In this document: in pieces, positions 1 to 7,945 of the stretch
How the letters are laid out: each line of letters starts with the position of its first letter
How positions within the stretch are numbered: the stretch's first letter is position 1
From: Hasllibacter sp963833115
GTDB taxonomy: Bacteria; Pseudomonadota; Alphaproteobacteria; Rhodobacterales; Rhodobacteraceae
Reading direction: 5' to 3'
DNA length: 64,000 nt
Assembly: GCA_963833115.1 (NCBI GenBank)
Contig: CAWHWS010000002.1
Span: forward strand, 1,922,001-1,986,000
Translations under genes and position numbers: made by a program
Notes under the pieces: model-generated
Told to the model about the DNA's origin: nothing
The model's database searches: none
What the model saw: only the letters and a program-made list of their open reading frames with translations

Positions 1-978
1 CAAGTCGGGGGCGAGGAGACCGTGCGATCCGTGCGGGCGATCACGCCGGCGGCGCCCGTGCTGCCGGTGTTCATGGACCTGCCGATGATCACGGGCGAGG
101 AGCCCAGCCATGCGCCGCGCATCGCGGTGGCGGCGCGGCCCTGGCCCGGTACGGTGGCGATCCATGCCTCGAACGAGGATGCGGGATACGGGGCCGCGCA
201 GATCCTGAGGCGTCCGGCGACGGTCGGGGTGACGTTGACGCCCCTGGCCGCGGCGGCGACCGGGGTGTGGGACCGCGGCGCGCCGCTCCTCGTGCGGATG
301 GGCCGGCCCGGACTGGCCTCGGCCGACGCCCGCGCGGTGCTGAACGGGGCCAACGTCCTCGCGATCGGGGAGGGCGGGGCGCAGGGCTGGGAGGTGGTGC
401 AGTTCCGCGGAGCCGAGGCGATCGGCGACGGGGTCTGGGCGGTCTCGCTCCGGCTGCGGGGGCAGCTCGGCACGGAGGGCGAGATGCCCGCCGAATGGCC
501 GGTGGGCTCGCGGGTGGTCCTCCTCGACGCGGCGGCGGAGGTGCTCGATCTGCCGGCACGGGCGCGGGGGATCGAGCGGCATTACCGGACGGGGCCCGGG
601 ACGCGGCCGCTGGACGACCCGATCTACCGCCACGACGTCGTGACGTTCGACGGGATCGGGCTTCGGCCCTATGCCCCGGCGCACCTGCACGGCCGGGAAG
701 GGGCGGGCGACCTCTTCGTCTCCTGGATCCGGCGCACGCGGATCGACGGCGACCCCTGGGGCGAGGCGGACGTGCCCCTGGCCGAGGCGGCCGAACGCTA
801 CGCCGTGCGCGTCGTGCGCGGCGGCGAGGTGCTCCGGCGGGAGGAGGTGACGGCGCCGGCCTGGACCTACCTCGCCCATGATCGGGACGATGACGGGCCG
901 GGCGCCTGGATCGAGGTGGCGCAGGTCTCGGACCGGTTCGGCCCCGGAACCTGGGCGCGGCTGGGGCCGACGGGCTGA
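1..978 (+). CDS. GTA host-specificity / tail-tip protein, C-terminal part (partial)
   Basis: The reading frame is open from base 1, so the window edge cuts the gene and about 325 C-terminal residues remain. It looks like the end of the gene transfer agent tail-tip protein (orfg15-like), which is normally the last and largest structural gene of the Rhodobacterales GTA cluster and mediates host contact. The visible part is a beta-rich, tail-fibre-like chain with stretches such as VLPVFMDLPMITGEE and VVTFDGIGLRPYAPAHL. The stop overlaps the next start as TGATG. cysE follows closely, an arrangement I recall from other Rhodobacterales GTA loci. The family call rests on resemblance and context, not a search. 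Confidence 0.72.
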   Translation, partial: QVGGEETVRSVRAITPAAPVLPVFMDLPMITGEEPSHAPRIAVAARPWPGTVAIHASNEDAGYGAAQILRRPATVGVTLTPLAAAATGVWDRGAPLLVRMGRPGLASADARAVLNGANVLAIGEGGAQGWEVVQFRGAEAIGDGVWAVSLRLRGQLGTEGEMPAEWPVGSRVVLLDAAAEVLDLPARARGIERHYRTGPGTRPLDDPIYRHDVVTFDGIGLRPYAPAHLHGREGAGDLFVSWIRRTRIDGDPWGEADVPLAEAAERYAVRVVRGGEVLRREEVTAPAWTYLAHDRDDDGPGAWIEVAQVSDRFGPGTWARLGPTG

Positions 979-1256
979 TGCGGCGGATCCTGCTGGCCGA
1001 CGCGGTCGACATGGCGCGGGTGGCCGGCGCCGCCCCGCCGGGGGAGCGCGAGTGGCTCGCGATGCGCATGGCCGCGCAGGCCGTGGCCGGGACCTGGCCC
1101 ATCGGCGCGGTGCCGGTCCCGGGGCGGGTGCCGGCGACGCTGACCTCCGGTCCGTTCAGGATCGCGCTCATCGCGGTCCTGCGCGCGCTCGGGGGTTCCC
1201 CGGCGCGGGGGGGCGACCTATCTCCACGGGGGCGAGCACCGCAGGAGGACCGCGCC
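978..1256 (+). CDS. Small hypothetical gene between the GTA tail gene and cysE, reading in frame into cysE
   Basis: An ATG overlaps the stop of the GTA gene (TGATG) and opens a frame MRRILLADAVDMARVAG... with a helical, coding-like first 75 residues. No stop is met: the frame runs without a break through a G-rich tract (1190-1217) into cysE. Family members of cysE do not carry such an extension, and cysE has its own ribosome binding site. Either this is a separate small gene whose true stop (TGA at 1264-1266, one frame over) is hidden by an indel in the G run, or it is a real N-terminal extension. I do not recognise the product. Confidence 0.4.
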
Positions 1257-2078
1257 ATGGCGATGACCGCGAGGGATCCGGTCCGGGTCGACCCCGTCTG
1301 GGACCGCATCCGGCAGGAGGCGCAGGACGCCATCGACGCCGAGCCGATGATCGGCGGCATGGTGCACGCCTCGGTGCTCCATCATGGCGCGCTGGAGGAC
1401 GCCTTGGCGTTCCGGCTCGCGGGCAAGCTGGCCTCCGTCGAGATCGGAGAGCAGATGCTTCGGGAGATCGCCGACGCGGCCTACGCGGCCGATCCGGAGC
1501 TCGGCGCGGCGGCGCGGGCGGATCTCGTGGCGGTCCTCGACCGGGATCCGGTCACGCATCGGCTCCTGCAGCCGCTCCTCTACTTCAAGGGGTTCCAGGC
1601 GATCCAGGCGCACCGGGTCGCGCACCACCTCTGGTCGGCCGGCCGGCGGGACCTCGCTTACGTGATCCAGATGCGCACGTCCGAGGCGTTCGGGATCGAC
1701 ATCCATCCCGGCGCGCGGATCGGCAAGGGGATCATGATCGACCATGCCCATTCGATCGTCATCGGGGAGACGGCGGTGGTCGGGGACAACGTCTCGATGC
1801 TGCATTCCGTGACCCTCGGCGGGACGGGCAAGGAGGACGAGGACCGGCATCCGAAGATCGGGGACGGCGTCCTCATCGGGGCGGGGGCGAAGGTCCTCGG
1901 CAACATCCGCATCGGGCACTGCAGCCGGATCGCGGCCGGGTCCGTCGTCCTCGAGGAGGTGCCGCCATGCAAGACGGTGGCCGGCGTTCCGGCGCGGATC
2001 GTCGGCGAGGCCGGCTGCTCGCAGCCCTCGCAGTCGATGAACCACCTGTTGACGGCGGCGGGGTCGGGCGCGGCCTGA
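1257..2078 (+). CDS. cysE: Serine O-acetyltransferase CysE
   Basis: Transfers an acetyl group from acetyl-CoA to L-serine, giving O-acetylserine, the committed step of cysteine synthesis in the cytoplasm. From the ATG at 1257 the product has 273 residues, the usual CysE length. An alpha-helical N-terminal half (VWDRIRQEAQDAIDAEPMIG) is followed by a left-handed beta-helix of hexapeptide repeats with the catalytic stretch GIDIHPGARIGKGIMIDHAH near residues 146-163 and GGTGKEDEDRHPKIGDGV. I chose this start because AGGAGG lies 8 bases upstream; the frame continues further upstream into the preceding small ORF. The C-terminal tail would carry the feedback and CysK-binding region. Confidence 0.95.
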   Translation: MAMTARDPVRVDPVWDRIRQEAQDAIDAEPMIGGMVHASVLHHGALEDALAFRLAGKLASVEIGEQMLREIADAAYAADPELGAAARADLVAVLDRDPVTHRLLQPLLYFKGFQAIQAHRVAHHLWSAGRRDLAYVIQMRTSEAFGIDIHPGARIGKGIMIDHAHSIVIGETAVVGDNVSMLHSVTLGGTGKEDEDRHPKIGDGVLIGAGAKVLGNIRIGHCSRIAAGSVVLEEVPPCKTVAGVPARIVGEAGCSQPSQSMNHLLTAAGSGAA

Positions 2079-2088
2079 CCCCGCGGGA

Positions 2089-3453
2089 TCAGGCCAGCAT
2101 CATCAACGGATTCTCGAGGTTGCGCTTGATCGCGTCGAGGAACCGCGCGCCGAGGGCACCGTCGATGACGCGGTGATCGACGCTCAGCGTCGTGCTCATC
2201 ACCGTGGCGGAGGTCAGCTCGCCATCCGCGCCGACGACCGGTTTGCGGACCCCCGCGCCGACGGCGAGGATCGACCCGTGCGGCGGATTGATGACGGCGT
2301 CGAAATTGTCGATGCCGAACATCCCGAGATTGGATATCGCGAAGCTGCCGCCCTGATACTCGTGGGGCGCGAGCTTCTTGGACTTCGCGCGCGCGGCGAG
2401 GTCCTTCATCTCGGCCGACAGGGCGCTGAGCGACTTGAGGTGCGCGTCCTTCAGGACGGGGGTGAAGAGCCCGCCGTCGATCGCCACCGCCACGGCCACG
2501 TCCGAGGGCGAGAGGCGCAGCATCCGGTCGCCGGCCCAGACGGCGTTCGCCTCCGGCACCTCCTGCAGCGCGAGCGCGGCGGCCTTGATGATGAAGTCGT
2601 TGACCGAGAGCTTCACGCCCTTCGCGCCGAGCTGCTCGTTGAGCTGCCCGCGGAAGGCCATCAGCGCGTCGAGCCGGATGTCGCGGCGCAGGTAGAAATG
2701 CGGGATCGTCTGCTTCGCCTCGGTGAGGCGCGCGGCGATGGTGCGGCGCATCCCGTCGAGGGGGATCTCCCGCGTCTCGCGCCCCTCGTACATGCGGCGG
2801 ACCTGGTCGGCGCTCATGCCGGCGGGCATCGCGGGCTTGGCGCCCTCGGTCTTCGCCCCGGCCGCTTCGGCCTTGGGCGCCTCCGCCGGCGCCGCGGCCG
2901 CCCCGGGCTCGAAGCCCTCGACGTCGGCCTTCACGATCCGGCCGCGAGGGCCCGTGCCCTTCACGTCCCCGAGATCGACGCCCTTGTCCTTGGCGATCCG
3001 CCTGGCGAGCGGGGTCGCGAAGACGCGGGCCCCGGCGGGCCCCGGGCCATCGTCCGCGGCGTCCTTCCGGGCGACCTCGTCCGCGCCGCCCGCCTCGCGG
3101 CCGTAGCCCTTCTGCGGCTCCGTCGCGGGGGTCGGCTCGGCGGGCGCGGCGTGGGAGGACGCGCCCTCCTTCGGCGCGCCGCCGGTCTCCCCGATGTCGT
3201 CCGCGCTCTCGCCCTCCGCCAGGAGGACGGCGATCGGGGCGTTCACCTTCACCCCCTCGGTGCCGCCGGGCACGATGATCTTCCCGATGGTCCCCTCGTC
3301 GACGGCCTCGAACTCCATCGTGGCCTTGTCGGTCTCGATCTCGGCCAGCAGGTCGCCCGAGGACACGGTGTCGCCCTCCTTGACCAGCCATTTCGCCAGC
3401 GTCCCCTCCTCCATCGTCGGCGAGAGGGCGGGCATGAGGATTTCGATGGGCAT
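2089..3453 (-). CDS. pdhC: Pyruvate dehydrogenase complex E2, dihydrolipoyllysine acetyltransferase
   Basis: Core of the pyruvate dehydrogenase complex: moves the acetyl group from lipoyl-lysine to CoA. The 454 residues show one lipoyl domain (1-76, lipoylated Lys43 in ETDKATMEF), an Ala/Pro/Glu-rich linker, an E1/E3-binding domain (about 146-182, FATPLARRIAKDKGVDLGDV) and the catalytic domain ending in DHRVIDG (426-432; the catalytic His427 and Asp431). Last gene of the operon pdhA-orf-pdhB-orf-pdhC. Its ATG overlaps the stop of the small upstream gene as TGATG, so translation is probably coupled. The matching E3 (lpdA) lies at 41644-43041. Confidence 0.96.
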   Translation of the reverse strand: MPIEILMPALSPTMEEGTLAKWLVKEGDTVSSGDLLAEIETDKATMEFEAVDEGTIGKIIVPGGTEGVKVNAPIAVLLAEGESADDIGETGGAPKEGASSHAAPAEPTPATEPQKGYGREAGGADEVARKDAADDGPGPAGARVFATPLARRIAKDKGVDLGDVKGTGPRGRIVKADVEGFEPGAAAAPAEAPKAEAAGAKTEGAKPAMPAGMSADQVRRMYEGRETREIPLDGMRRTIAARLTEAKQTIPHFYLRRDIRLDALMAFRGQLNEQLGAKGVKLSVNDFIIKAAALALQEVPEANAVWAGDRMLRLSPSDVAVAVAIDGGLFTPVLKDAHLKSLSALSAEMKDLAARAKSKKLAPHEYQGGSFAISNLGMFGIDNFDAVINPPHGSILAVGAGVRKPVVGADGELTSATVMSTTLSVDHRVIDGALGARFLDAIKRNLENPLMMLA

Positions 3454-3704
3454 CAGGCGGGCTCCCCGCAGAGGGTGAGGGTGTCGTAGGGCGGGCGCGG
3501 GGTGCGGCCCGCGCCCAGGTCGTCGATGGCCGCGCCGATCGCGAGGGCCCGCTGCGCGAGCGCCTCGTGCGCCGTCTGATGGGACGGCCTGACGTCGGCG
3601 CCCCCGAGCAGGTGCTCCGGCACGAGGGCGCGCACCGTCCGCCCGCCCCGCTCCACGGCGATCCGATAGGCGCCCGCCGCGGGATCCAGGCCCTCGACCC
3701 GCAT
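3453..3704 (-). CDS. Small hypothetical protein embedded in the pdh operon
   Basis: An 83-residue frame between pdhB and pdhC that overlaps both neighbours by about one base at each end, so it is almost certainly co-transcribed and translationally coupled. The first half is a short beta-like segment (YRIAVERGGRTVRALVPEHLL) and the second half an alanine-rich helix (AHEALAQRALAIGAAIDDL) with a basic, proline-containing tail. There is no signal peptide, membrane segment or metal motif. I do not recognise the family. The tight packing argues for a real gene, perhaps accessory to the complex, but function is unknown. Confidence 0.7.
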   Translation of the reverse strand: MRVEGLDPAAGAYRIAVERGGRTVRALVPEHLLGGADVRPSHQTAHEALAQRALAIGAAIDDLGAGRTPRPPYDTLTLCGEPA

Positions 3705-5083
3705 CAGCGGTAGGTCACGGCCTTGACCGCATCCAGGACTTCCTTGGTGGTGGTGAGGGCCAGCTTCTCCAGGTTCGCGGCGTAGGGCATGGGCACGTCC
3801 TTGCCGGTGCAGGTGATCACCGGCGCGTCGAGATAGTCGAACGCCTGCTGCATGATCTGGCTGGCGATGTGCCCGCCCACGGACGCGACCGGGAAGCCCT
3901 CCTCGACCGTGACGCAGCGATTGGTCTTCTTCACGCTCTCGATCACCGTCGGAAGGTCCATGGGCCGCAGCGTCCTGAGGTCGATCACCTCCGCCTCCAC
4001 GCCGTCCTTGGCCAGCTCCTCGGCGGCCTGGAGGGCGTATTTCATGCCGATGCCGAAGCTCACGATGGTCACGTCCGTGCCCTCGCGCCAGATGCGGGCC
4101 TTGCCGAAGGGCACGGTGAAGTCGTCCAGGTCCGGCACCTCGAAGGTCTGGCCGTACATGATCTCGTTCTCGAGGAAGATCACCGGGTTCGGGTCGCGGA
4201 TCGCGCTCTTAAGGAGGCCCTTCGCGTCCGCCGCCGAATAGGGCATCGCGACCTTGAGCCCGGGTATCTGCGCGTAGAAGGCGGCGTAGTCCTGGCTGTG
4301 CTGGGCGGCCACGCGGGCCGCCGCGCCGTTGGGCCCGCGGAACACGATCGGGCAGCCCATTTGACCGCCCGACATGTAGAGCGTCTTGGCCGCCGAGTTG
4401 ACGATCTGGTCCATCGCCTGCATCGCGAAGTTGAAGGTCATGAACTCCACGATGGGGCGCAGGCCGCCGAAGGCCGCGCCCACGCCGATGCCGGCGAAGC
4501 CGTGCTCGGTGATCGGCGTATCGATCACCCGCTTGTCCCCGAACTCGGCCAGGAGCCCCTGGCTGATCTTGTAGGCGCCCTGGTACTCGGCCACCTCCTC
4601 GCCCATCAGGAACACGAGCTCGTCGCGGCGCATCTCCTCGGCCATCGCGTCGCGCAGGGCCTCGCGGACGGTGGTCTCCTTCATCGCCGTGCCCTCGGGC
4701 CAGTCCGGCGAGCGGTCGACCTTGGGCGCGGCCGGGACCGGGCGCTCCTTCGTCTGCGCAGGCGTGTCCTCGGAGGAGAGGTCCTTCTTCTCCGGCACCG
4801 GCTGCTGGCCGCCGGAGATTTCTGCGTCCTCCATCGTCTCGCCCTCGCCGAGCAGCACGGCGATGGGCGCGTTCACCGCGACGCCCTCGGTGCCCTCGGC
4901 CACGAGGATCTTCCCGATCGTGCCCTCGTCGACGGCCTCGAACTCCATCGTGGCCTTGTCGGTCTCGATCTCGGCCAGGATGTCGCCGGAGGCGACGCTG
5001 TCGCCCTCCTTGACGAGCCACTTGGCGAGCGTGCCCTCCTCCATCGTCGGGGAGAGGGCGGGCATGAGTATCTCGGTGGCCAT
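3704..5083 (-). CDS. pdhB: Pyruvate dehydrogenase complex E1 component, beta subunit, with N-terminal lipoyl domain
   Basis: Beta subunit of the thiamine-diphosphate E1 enzyme that decarboxylates pyruvate. From the ATG at 5083 it has 459 residues: a lipoyl domain (1-76, Lys43 in ETDKATMEF), an acidic linker, then a transketolase-like pyrimidine-binding domain (from about 135, TAMKETTVREALRDAMAEEM) and a C-terminal transketolase domain ending VLDAVKAVTYR. An extra lipoyl domain on E1-beta is typical of alphaproteobacteria. The frame extends upstream past 5083, but the upstream residues are low-complexity and the ATG abuts the stop of the preceding small gene. The lipoyl coding segment is nearly identical in DNA to that of pdhC. 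Confidence 0.96.
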   Translation of the reverse strand: MATEILMPALSPTMEEGTLAKWLVKEGDSVASGDILAEIETDKATMEFEAVDEGTIGKILVAEGTEGVAVNAPIAVLLGEGETMEDAEISGGQQPVPEKKDLSSEDTPAQTKERPVPAAPKVDRSPDWPEGTAMKETTVREALRDAMAEEMRRDELVFLMGEEVAEYQGAYKISQGLLAEFGDKRVIDTPITEHGFAGIGVGAAFGGLRPIVEFMTFNFAMQAMDQIVNSAAKTLYMSGGQMGCPIVFRGPNGAAARVAAQHSQDYAAFYAQIPGLKVAMPYSAADAKGLLKSAIRDPNPVIFLENEIMYGQTFEVPDLDDFTVPFGKARIWREGTDVTIVSFGIGMKYALQAAEELAKDGVEAEVIDLRTLRPMDLPTVIESVKKTNRCVTVEEGFPVASVGGHIASQIMQQAFDYLDAPVITCTGKDVPMPYAANLEKLALTTTKEVLDAVKAVTYR

Positions 5084-5304
5084 TACTGCTCCCTCAGCTC
5101 GAGGCGGGACTCGATGCGCTCGAGCCGGGTGGTCGGGTCGGCGATCCGGCCGTCCTGCGCGACTTCCGCCTGCATGAAGCCGGCCTGATGCCCCTTCACG
5201 CCGCGCATGTCGGTCGACAGGTCCGAGATCGCCTCCCTGATATCGCTCAGCTGTTTCCGCATTGACTTGAGGTGATCCAGGATGAGGTCGTGGGGCTCCG
5301 CCAT
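5083..5304 (-). CDS. Small coiled-coil hypothetical protein between pdhA and pdhB
   Basis: A 73-residue frame starting at the ATG at 5304 (a GTG three bases earlier is possible). The start overlaps the pdhA stop as TGATG, and its stop overlaps the pdhB start. The product is predicted to be almost entirely helical, with heptad-like hydrophobics (LILDHLKSMRKQLSDIREAI and RLERIESRLELREQ), resembling short coiled-coil proteins. No signal peptide or membrane span is visible. It could mediate assembly or be a small regulator; no family function is recognised. Confidence 0.65.
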   Translation of the reverse strand: MAEPHDLILDHLKSMRKQLSDIREAISDLSTDMRGVKGHQAGFMQAEVAQDGRIADPTTRLERIESRLELREQ

Positions 5305-6326
5305 CACGCCAGCTCCGGCTCGCCCTGGGGCAGCTCCTTGGCGTAGATGTCGGTCCAGAGCTCGGCCAGGTCCGGCTCGGGGCTCTCCTTGGCGAACTCG
5401 GCGGCTTCGTTGACGATCTCCTTGATCTCCTTGTCGACCGCCTTGAGCTCGTCGTCCCCGGCATGACCGCCGTCCAGCAGCATGACGCGCACGTGCTCGA
5501 TGGCGTCGCGCTTCTCGCGCATCTCCTGGACCTCCTCGCGGGTGCGGTACTTGGCCGGGTCCGACATGGAATGCCCGCGATAGCGGTAGGTCTTCACCTC
5601 CAGGATATAGGGCCCGTTCCCTGCGCGGCAGTGCGCCACCGCCTTCTCCCCGGCCGCCTTCACCGCGAGGACGTCCATCCCGTCGACCTCCTCGCCCGGG
5701 ATGCCGTAGGCCGCGCCCCGCTCCCAGTAGGAGGGCGACTTGGTCGACCGCTTGGTCGAGGTCCCCATCGCGTAGTTGTTGTTCTCGATCACGAAGATGA
5801 CCGGCAGGTCCCAGAGCTCGGCCATGTTGTAGGTCTCGTAGACCTGCCCCTGGTTGGCCGCGCCGTCGCCGAAATAGGCGAAGGTCACGCGGTCGTTGCC
5901 GAGGTACTTGTCGGCGAAGGCCAGCCCCGCGCCGATCGGCACCTGCGCCGCCACGATCCCGTGCCCGCCGTAGAAGTGCTTCTCCTTGGAGAACATGTGC
6001 ATCGAGCCGCCCTTGCCGCGCGAATACCCCCCCTCGCGGCCCGTCAGCTCGGCCATCACCCCCTTGGGGTCCATTCCGCAGGCCAGCATGTGCCCGTGGT
6101 CCCGGTAGGACGTGACGCGCTTGTCGCCCTCCGCGGCCGCGGCCTCGAGGCCGACGACGACCGCCTCCTGCCCGATGTAGAGATGGCAGAACCCCCCGAT
6201 CAGGCCCATGCCGTAGAGCTGGCCGGCCTTCTCCTCGAAGCGGCGGATGAGCAGCATCTCACGGTAGTGGCGGAGGAGCTCGTCCTTGGAGACGTTGGGT
6301 TTTTCGGCGGTCTTGCGGGTCGCCAT
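5304..6326 (-). CDS. pdhA: Pyruvate dehydrogenase complex E1 component, alpha subunit
   Basis: Alpha subunit of E1; binds thiamine diphosphate and, with PdhB, decarboxylates pyruvate and reductively acetylates lipoyl groups. The 340 residues carry the ThDP/Mg motif GDGAANQGQ with the downstream ENNNYAMGT, the E1 signature RRFEEKAGQLYGMGLIGGF near the N-terminus, and the phosphorylation-loop-like YRYRGHSMSDP. First gene of the operon; the stop overlaps the following small gene. The 87 bases upstream separate it from ftsB, which is in the same direction, so pdh transcription may start here or read through from ftsB. Confidence 0.97.
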   Translation of the reverse strand: MATRKTAEKPNVSKDELLRHYREMLLIRRFEEKAGQLYGMGLIGGFCHLYIGQEAVVVGLEAAAAEGDKRVTSYRDHGHMLACGMDPKGVMAELTGREGGYSRGKGGSMHMFSKEKHFYGGHGIVAAQVPIGAGLAFADKYLGNDRVTFAYFGDGAANQGQVYETYNMAELWDLPVIFVIENNNYAMGTSTKRSTKSPSYWERGAAYGIPGEEVDGMDVLAVKAAGEKAVAHCRAGNGPYILEVKTYRYRGHSMSDPAKYRTREEVQEMREKRDAIEHVRVMLLDGGHAGDDELKAVDKEIKEIVNEAAEFAKESPEPDLAELWTDIYAKELPQGEPELA

Positions 6327-6413
6327 CGGCGCGCCCCCCTCGATCTGGAGTACCGGTCGGACCGAGGCCTAGCCGATACGTCCCCAGGCCGCCAGACCCG
6401 CGCGCCGCCCGCG

Positions 6414-6716
6414 TCAGCGCAGCACGATCTCGTCCGGGCGGACGTATCCCAGGACGTCGCGCACCCGCTCGTCCAGGAGGTCCGCGTCCAGCGTGCCGTC
6501 CGACAGCCCCGTGACGCGGATGCGCATCCCGGCCAGTTCCGCGCGCAGGCGGTCCCGCTCGGCGGTCAGGACCCGTATCTCGGCCGTGACCTGCGCGCGG
6601 GCCGCGATGCCGAAATCGCCCCGGACCGCGGCGAAGGAGAAATAGGAGGCCAGGACCAGGAACGTCGCCACAGCGGCGAACGCGCCCAGCCCCGGTGCCT
6701 TGCGTGGATGCGCCAT
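6414..6716 (-). CDS. ftsB: Septum formation initiator family protein (FtsB/DivIC-like)
   Basis: A 100-residue bitopic division protein: short cytoplasmic N-terminus (MAHPRKAPG), one membrane helix (about residues 10-30, GAFAAVATFLVLASYFSFAA), then a periplasmic coiled coil (VTAEIRVLTAERDRLRAELA) and a conserved acidic end (DADLLDERVRDVLGYVRPDE). FtsB homologues join FtsL and FtsQ in the divisome. Placement upstream of pdhA is common in Rhodobacterales. The upstream region contains three GANTC sites, a possible cell-cycle control signal. Confidence 0.9.
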   Translation of the reverse strand: MAHPRKAPGLGAFAAVATFLVLASYFSFAAVRGDFGIAARAQVTAEIRVLTAERDRLRAELAGMRIRVTGLSDGTLDADLLDERVRDVLGYVRPDEIVLR

Positions 6717-6812
6717 GTATGGGCCCCCGCCTCATGGCCGCGCCCTCGTTGCGGGGCGTCGACACCCGTGCCTCGCATGGCGGGCCCGATCCGCGAACCT
6801 CGGAGCCCGCCC

Positions 6813-6857
6813 GATTCGCGATTGGCGAATCAGTGTGGCGAACAATCCGCGAATCGT
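6813..6857. promoter_or_regulatory. GANTC cluster and inverted repeat upstream of ftsB
   Basis: The gap between ftsB and the aldolase gene holds a perfect inverted repeat GATTCGC-N5-GCGAATC (6813-6819 and 6825-6831) and a third GCGAATC at 6849-6855. This makes three GANTC sites (6813, 6827, 6851), the target of the alphaproteobacterial methylase CcrM. GANTC sites are recognised with GcrA at cell-cycle promoters in Caulobacter; the site lies about 100 bases upstream of ftsB. A role here is inferred, not shown. Confidence 0.4.
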
Positions 6858-6897
6858 CGGCGGCCCCGCCGTCCGCGCGGCCCACCCGGGCGGTCCC

Positions 6898-7830
6898 TCA
6901 GGCCTCCCGCCCCTTGTAGATGTCCACCAGCTTTCCGAGCATCCCGAGCGCGTCCTCGCGCGAGCGCTGGAAGCTGTTGCGCCCGATGATCGAGCCGTTG
7001 CCGCCGCCGTCGCGGATCGCGCGCGCGTCGTCGTAGACGCCCTCGGCCCCCTTCTTCGAGCCGCCGGAGAAGACCATGATCCGCCGCCCGGCGAAGGCGG
7101 ACTGGACGCAATGGCGCACGCGCGCGGCCTGGTCGGCGATGTCGATCTTCTCGTCCTTGTAGACCTTCTTCGCCTCCTTGAGGGACAGATGGTCCGTCGA
7201 GAGCTTGATCTTGATGACGTGCGCCCCGAGCAGCGCCGCGATCTGCGCCGCGTAGGCGGCGATGTCGATCGCCGTCTCGCCGTCCTTGTCGAGCGCCTCG
7301 CCGCGCGGATAGCTCCAGATCACCGTGGCGATCCCCTTGGCGGCGGCCTCCCGGCGCATCTCGGCGATGTCCTCGAACATCTGCAGCGCCGAGGACGAGC
7401 CGGGATAGATCGTGAACCCGATGGCGCCCGCCCCGATGCGCAGCGCGTCGTCCACGCTGGCGGTGATCGCCTGGCTCTTCGGGCTCTCCTCGGGGATCAG
7501 GGAGTTGGCGCTGTTCGCCTTGAGGATCGTGGGGATCGCGCCCGCGAACGTGTCGGCCCCGGCCTCGAGCATCCCCAGCGGCGCGGCGAACGCGCTCAGC
7601 CCCGCGTCGATCGCGAGCTTGTAGTGGTAGTGCGGATCGTAGCCCGCCGGGTTCGGCGCGAAGCTGCGCGCCGGCCCGTGCTCGAAGCCCTGGTCGACCG
7701 GCAGGATGATCATCTTGCCGGTGCCCGACAGCTTCCCGGCCATCAGCATCCGGTGCAGGTTCGCCTTCACCCCGGGCGTCTCGCCCTCGTAATGGCGCAG
7801 GATCGACGCGATGGTGCGGGTGGCCTTCAT
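6898..7830 (-). CDS. fbaB: Class I fructose-bisphosphate aldolase (DhnA type)
   Basis: Cleaves fructose 1,6-bisphosphate to dihydroxyacetone phosphate and glyceraldehyde 3-phosphate through a lysine Schiff base. The 310-residue product is a TIM barrel of the archaeal/DhnA class: LPVDQGFEHGPARSF near the N-terminus, IGFTIYPGS, HVIKIKLSTDHL (Schiff-base lysine region) and the phosphate-binding VFSGGSKKG and DGGGNGSIIGRNSF. I chose the ATG at 7830 because GAGGAG stands 8-9 bases upstream; a longer frame adds only MRTIEERP. Nearby pgk belongs to the same glycolytic/gluconeogenic segment. Confidence 0.93.
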   Translation of the reverse strand: MKATRTIASILRHYEGETPGVKANLHRMLMAGKLSGTGKMIILPVDQGFEHGPARSFAPNPAGYDPHYHYKLAIDAGLSAFAAPLGMLEAGADTFAGAIPTILKANSANSLIPEESPKSQAITASVDDALRIGAGAIGFTIYPGSSSALQMFEDIAEMRREAAAKGIATVIWSYPRGEALDKDGETAIDIAAYAAQIAALLGAHVIKIKLSTDHLSLKEAKKVYKDEKIDIADQAARVRHCVQSAFAGRRIMVFSGGSKKGAEGVYDDARAIRDGGGNGSIIGRNSFQRSREDALGMLGKLVDIYKGREA

Positions 7831-7903
7831 GGGACGCTCCTCGATGGTTCGCACGCGTCATGGCCGCGCGCGCGCCCCCTCGGCAACCCGTTTAGCGCCA
7901 CCA

Positions 7904-7938
7904 GGGCGGCGCGGGCGCGCCCGGCGCCGGCGCCGCCC
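7904..7938 (-). terminator. Hairpin downstream of the 7946-8905 gene
   Basis: GGGCGGCGC (7904-7912) pairs perfectly with GCGCCGCCC (7930-7938); the loop contains a second small palindrome. It lies 8 bases past the stop of the minus-strand membrane gene. There is no T tract, so termination is likely but unproven. Confidence 0.45.
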
Positions 7939-7945
7939 GGACCGT

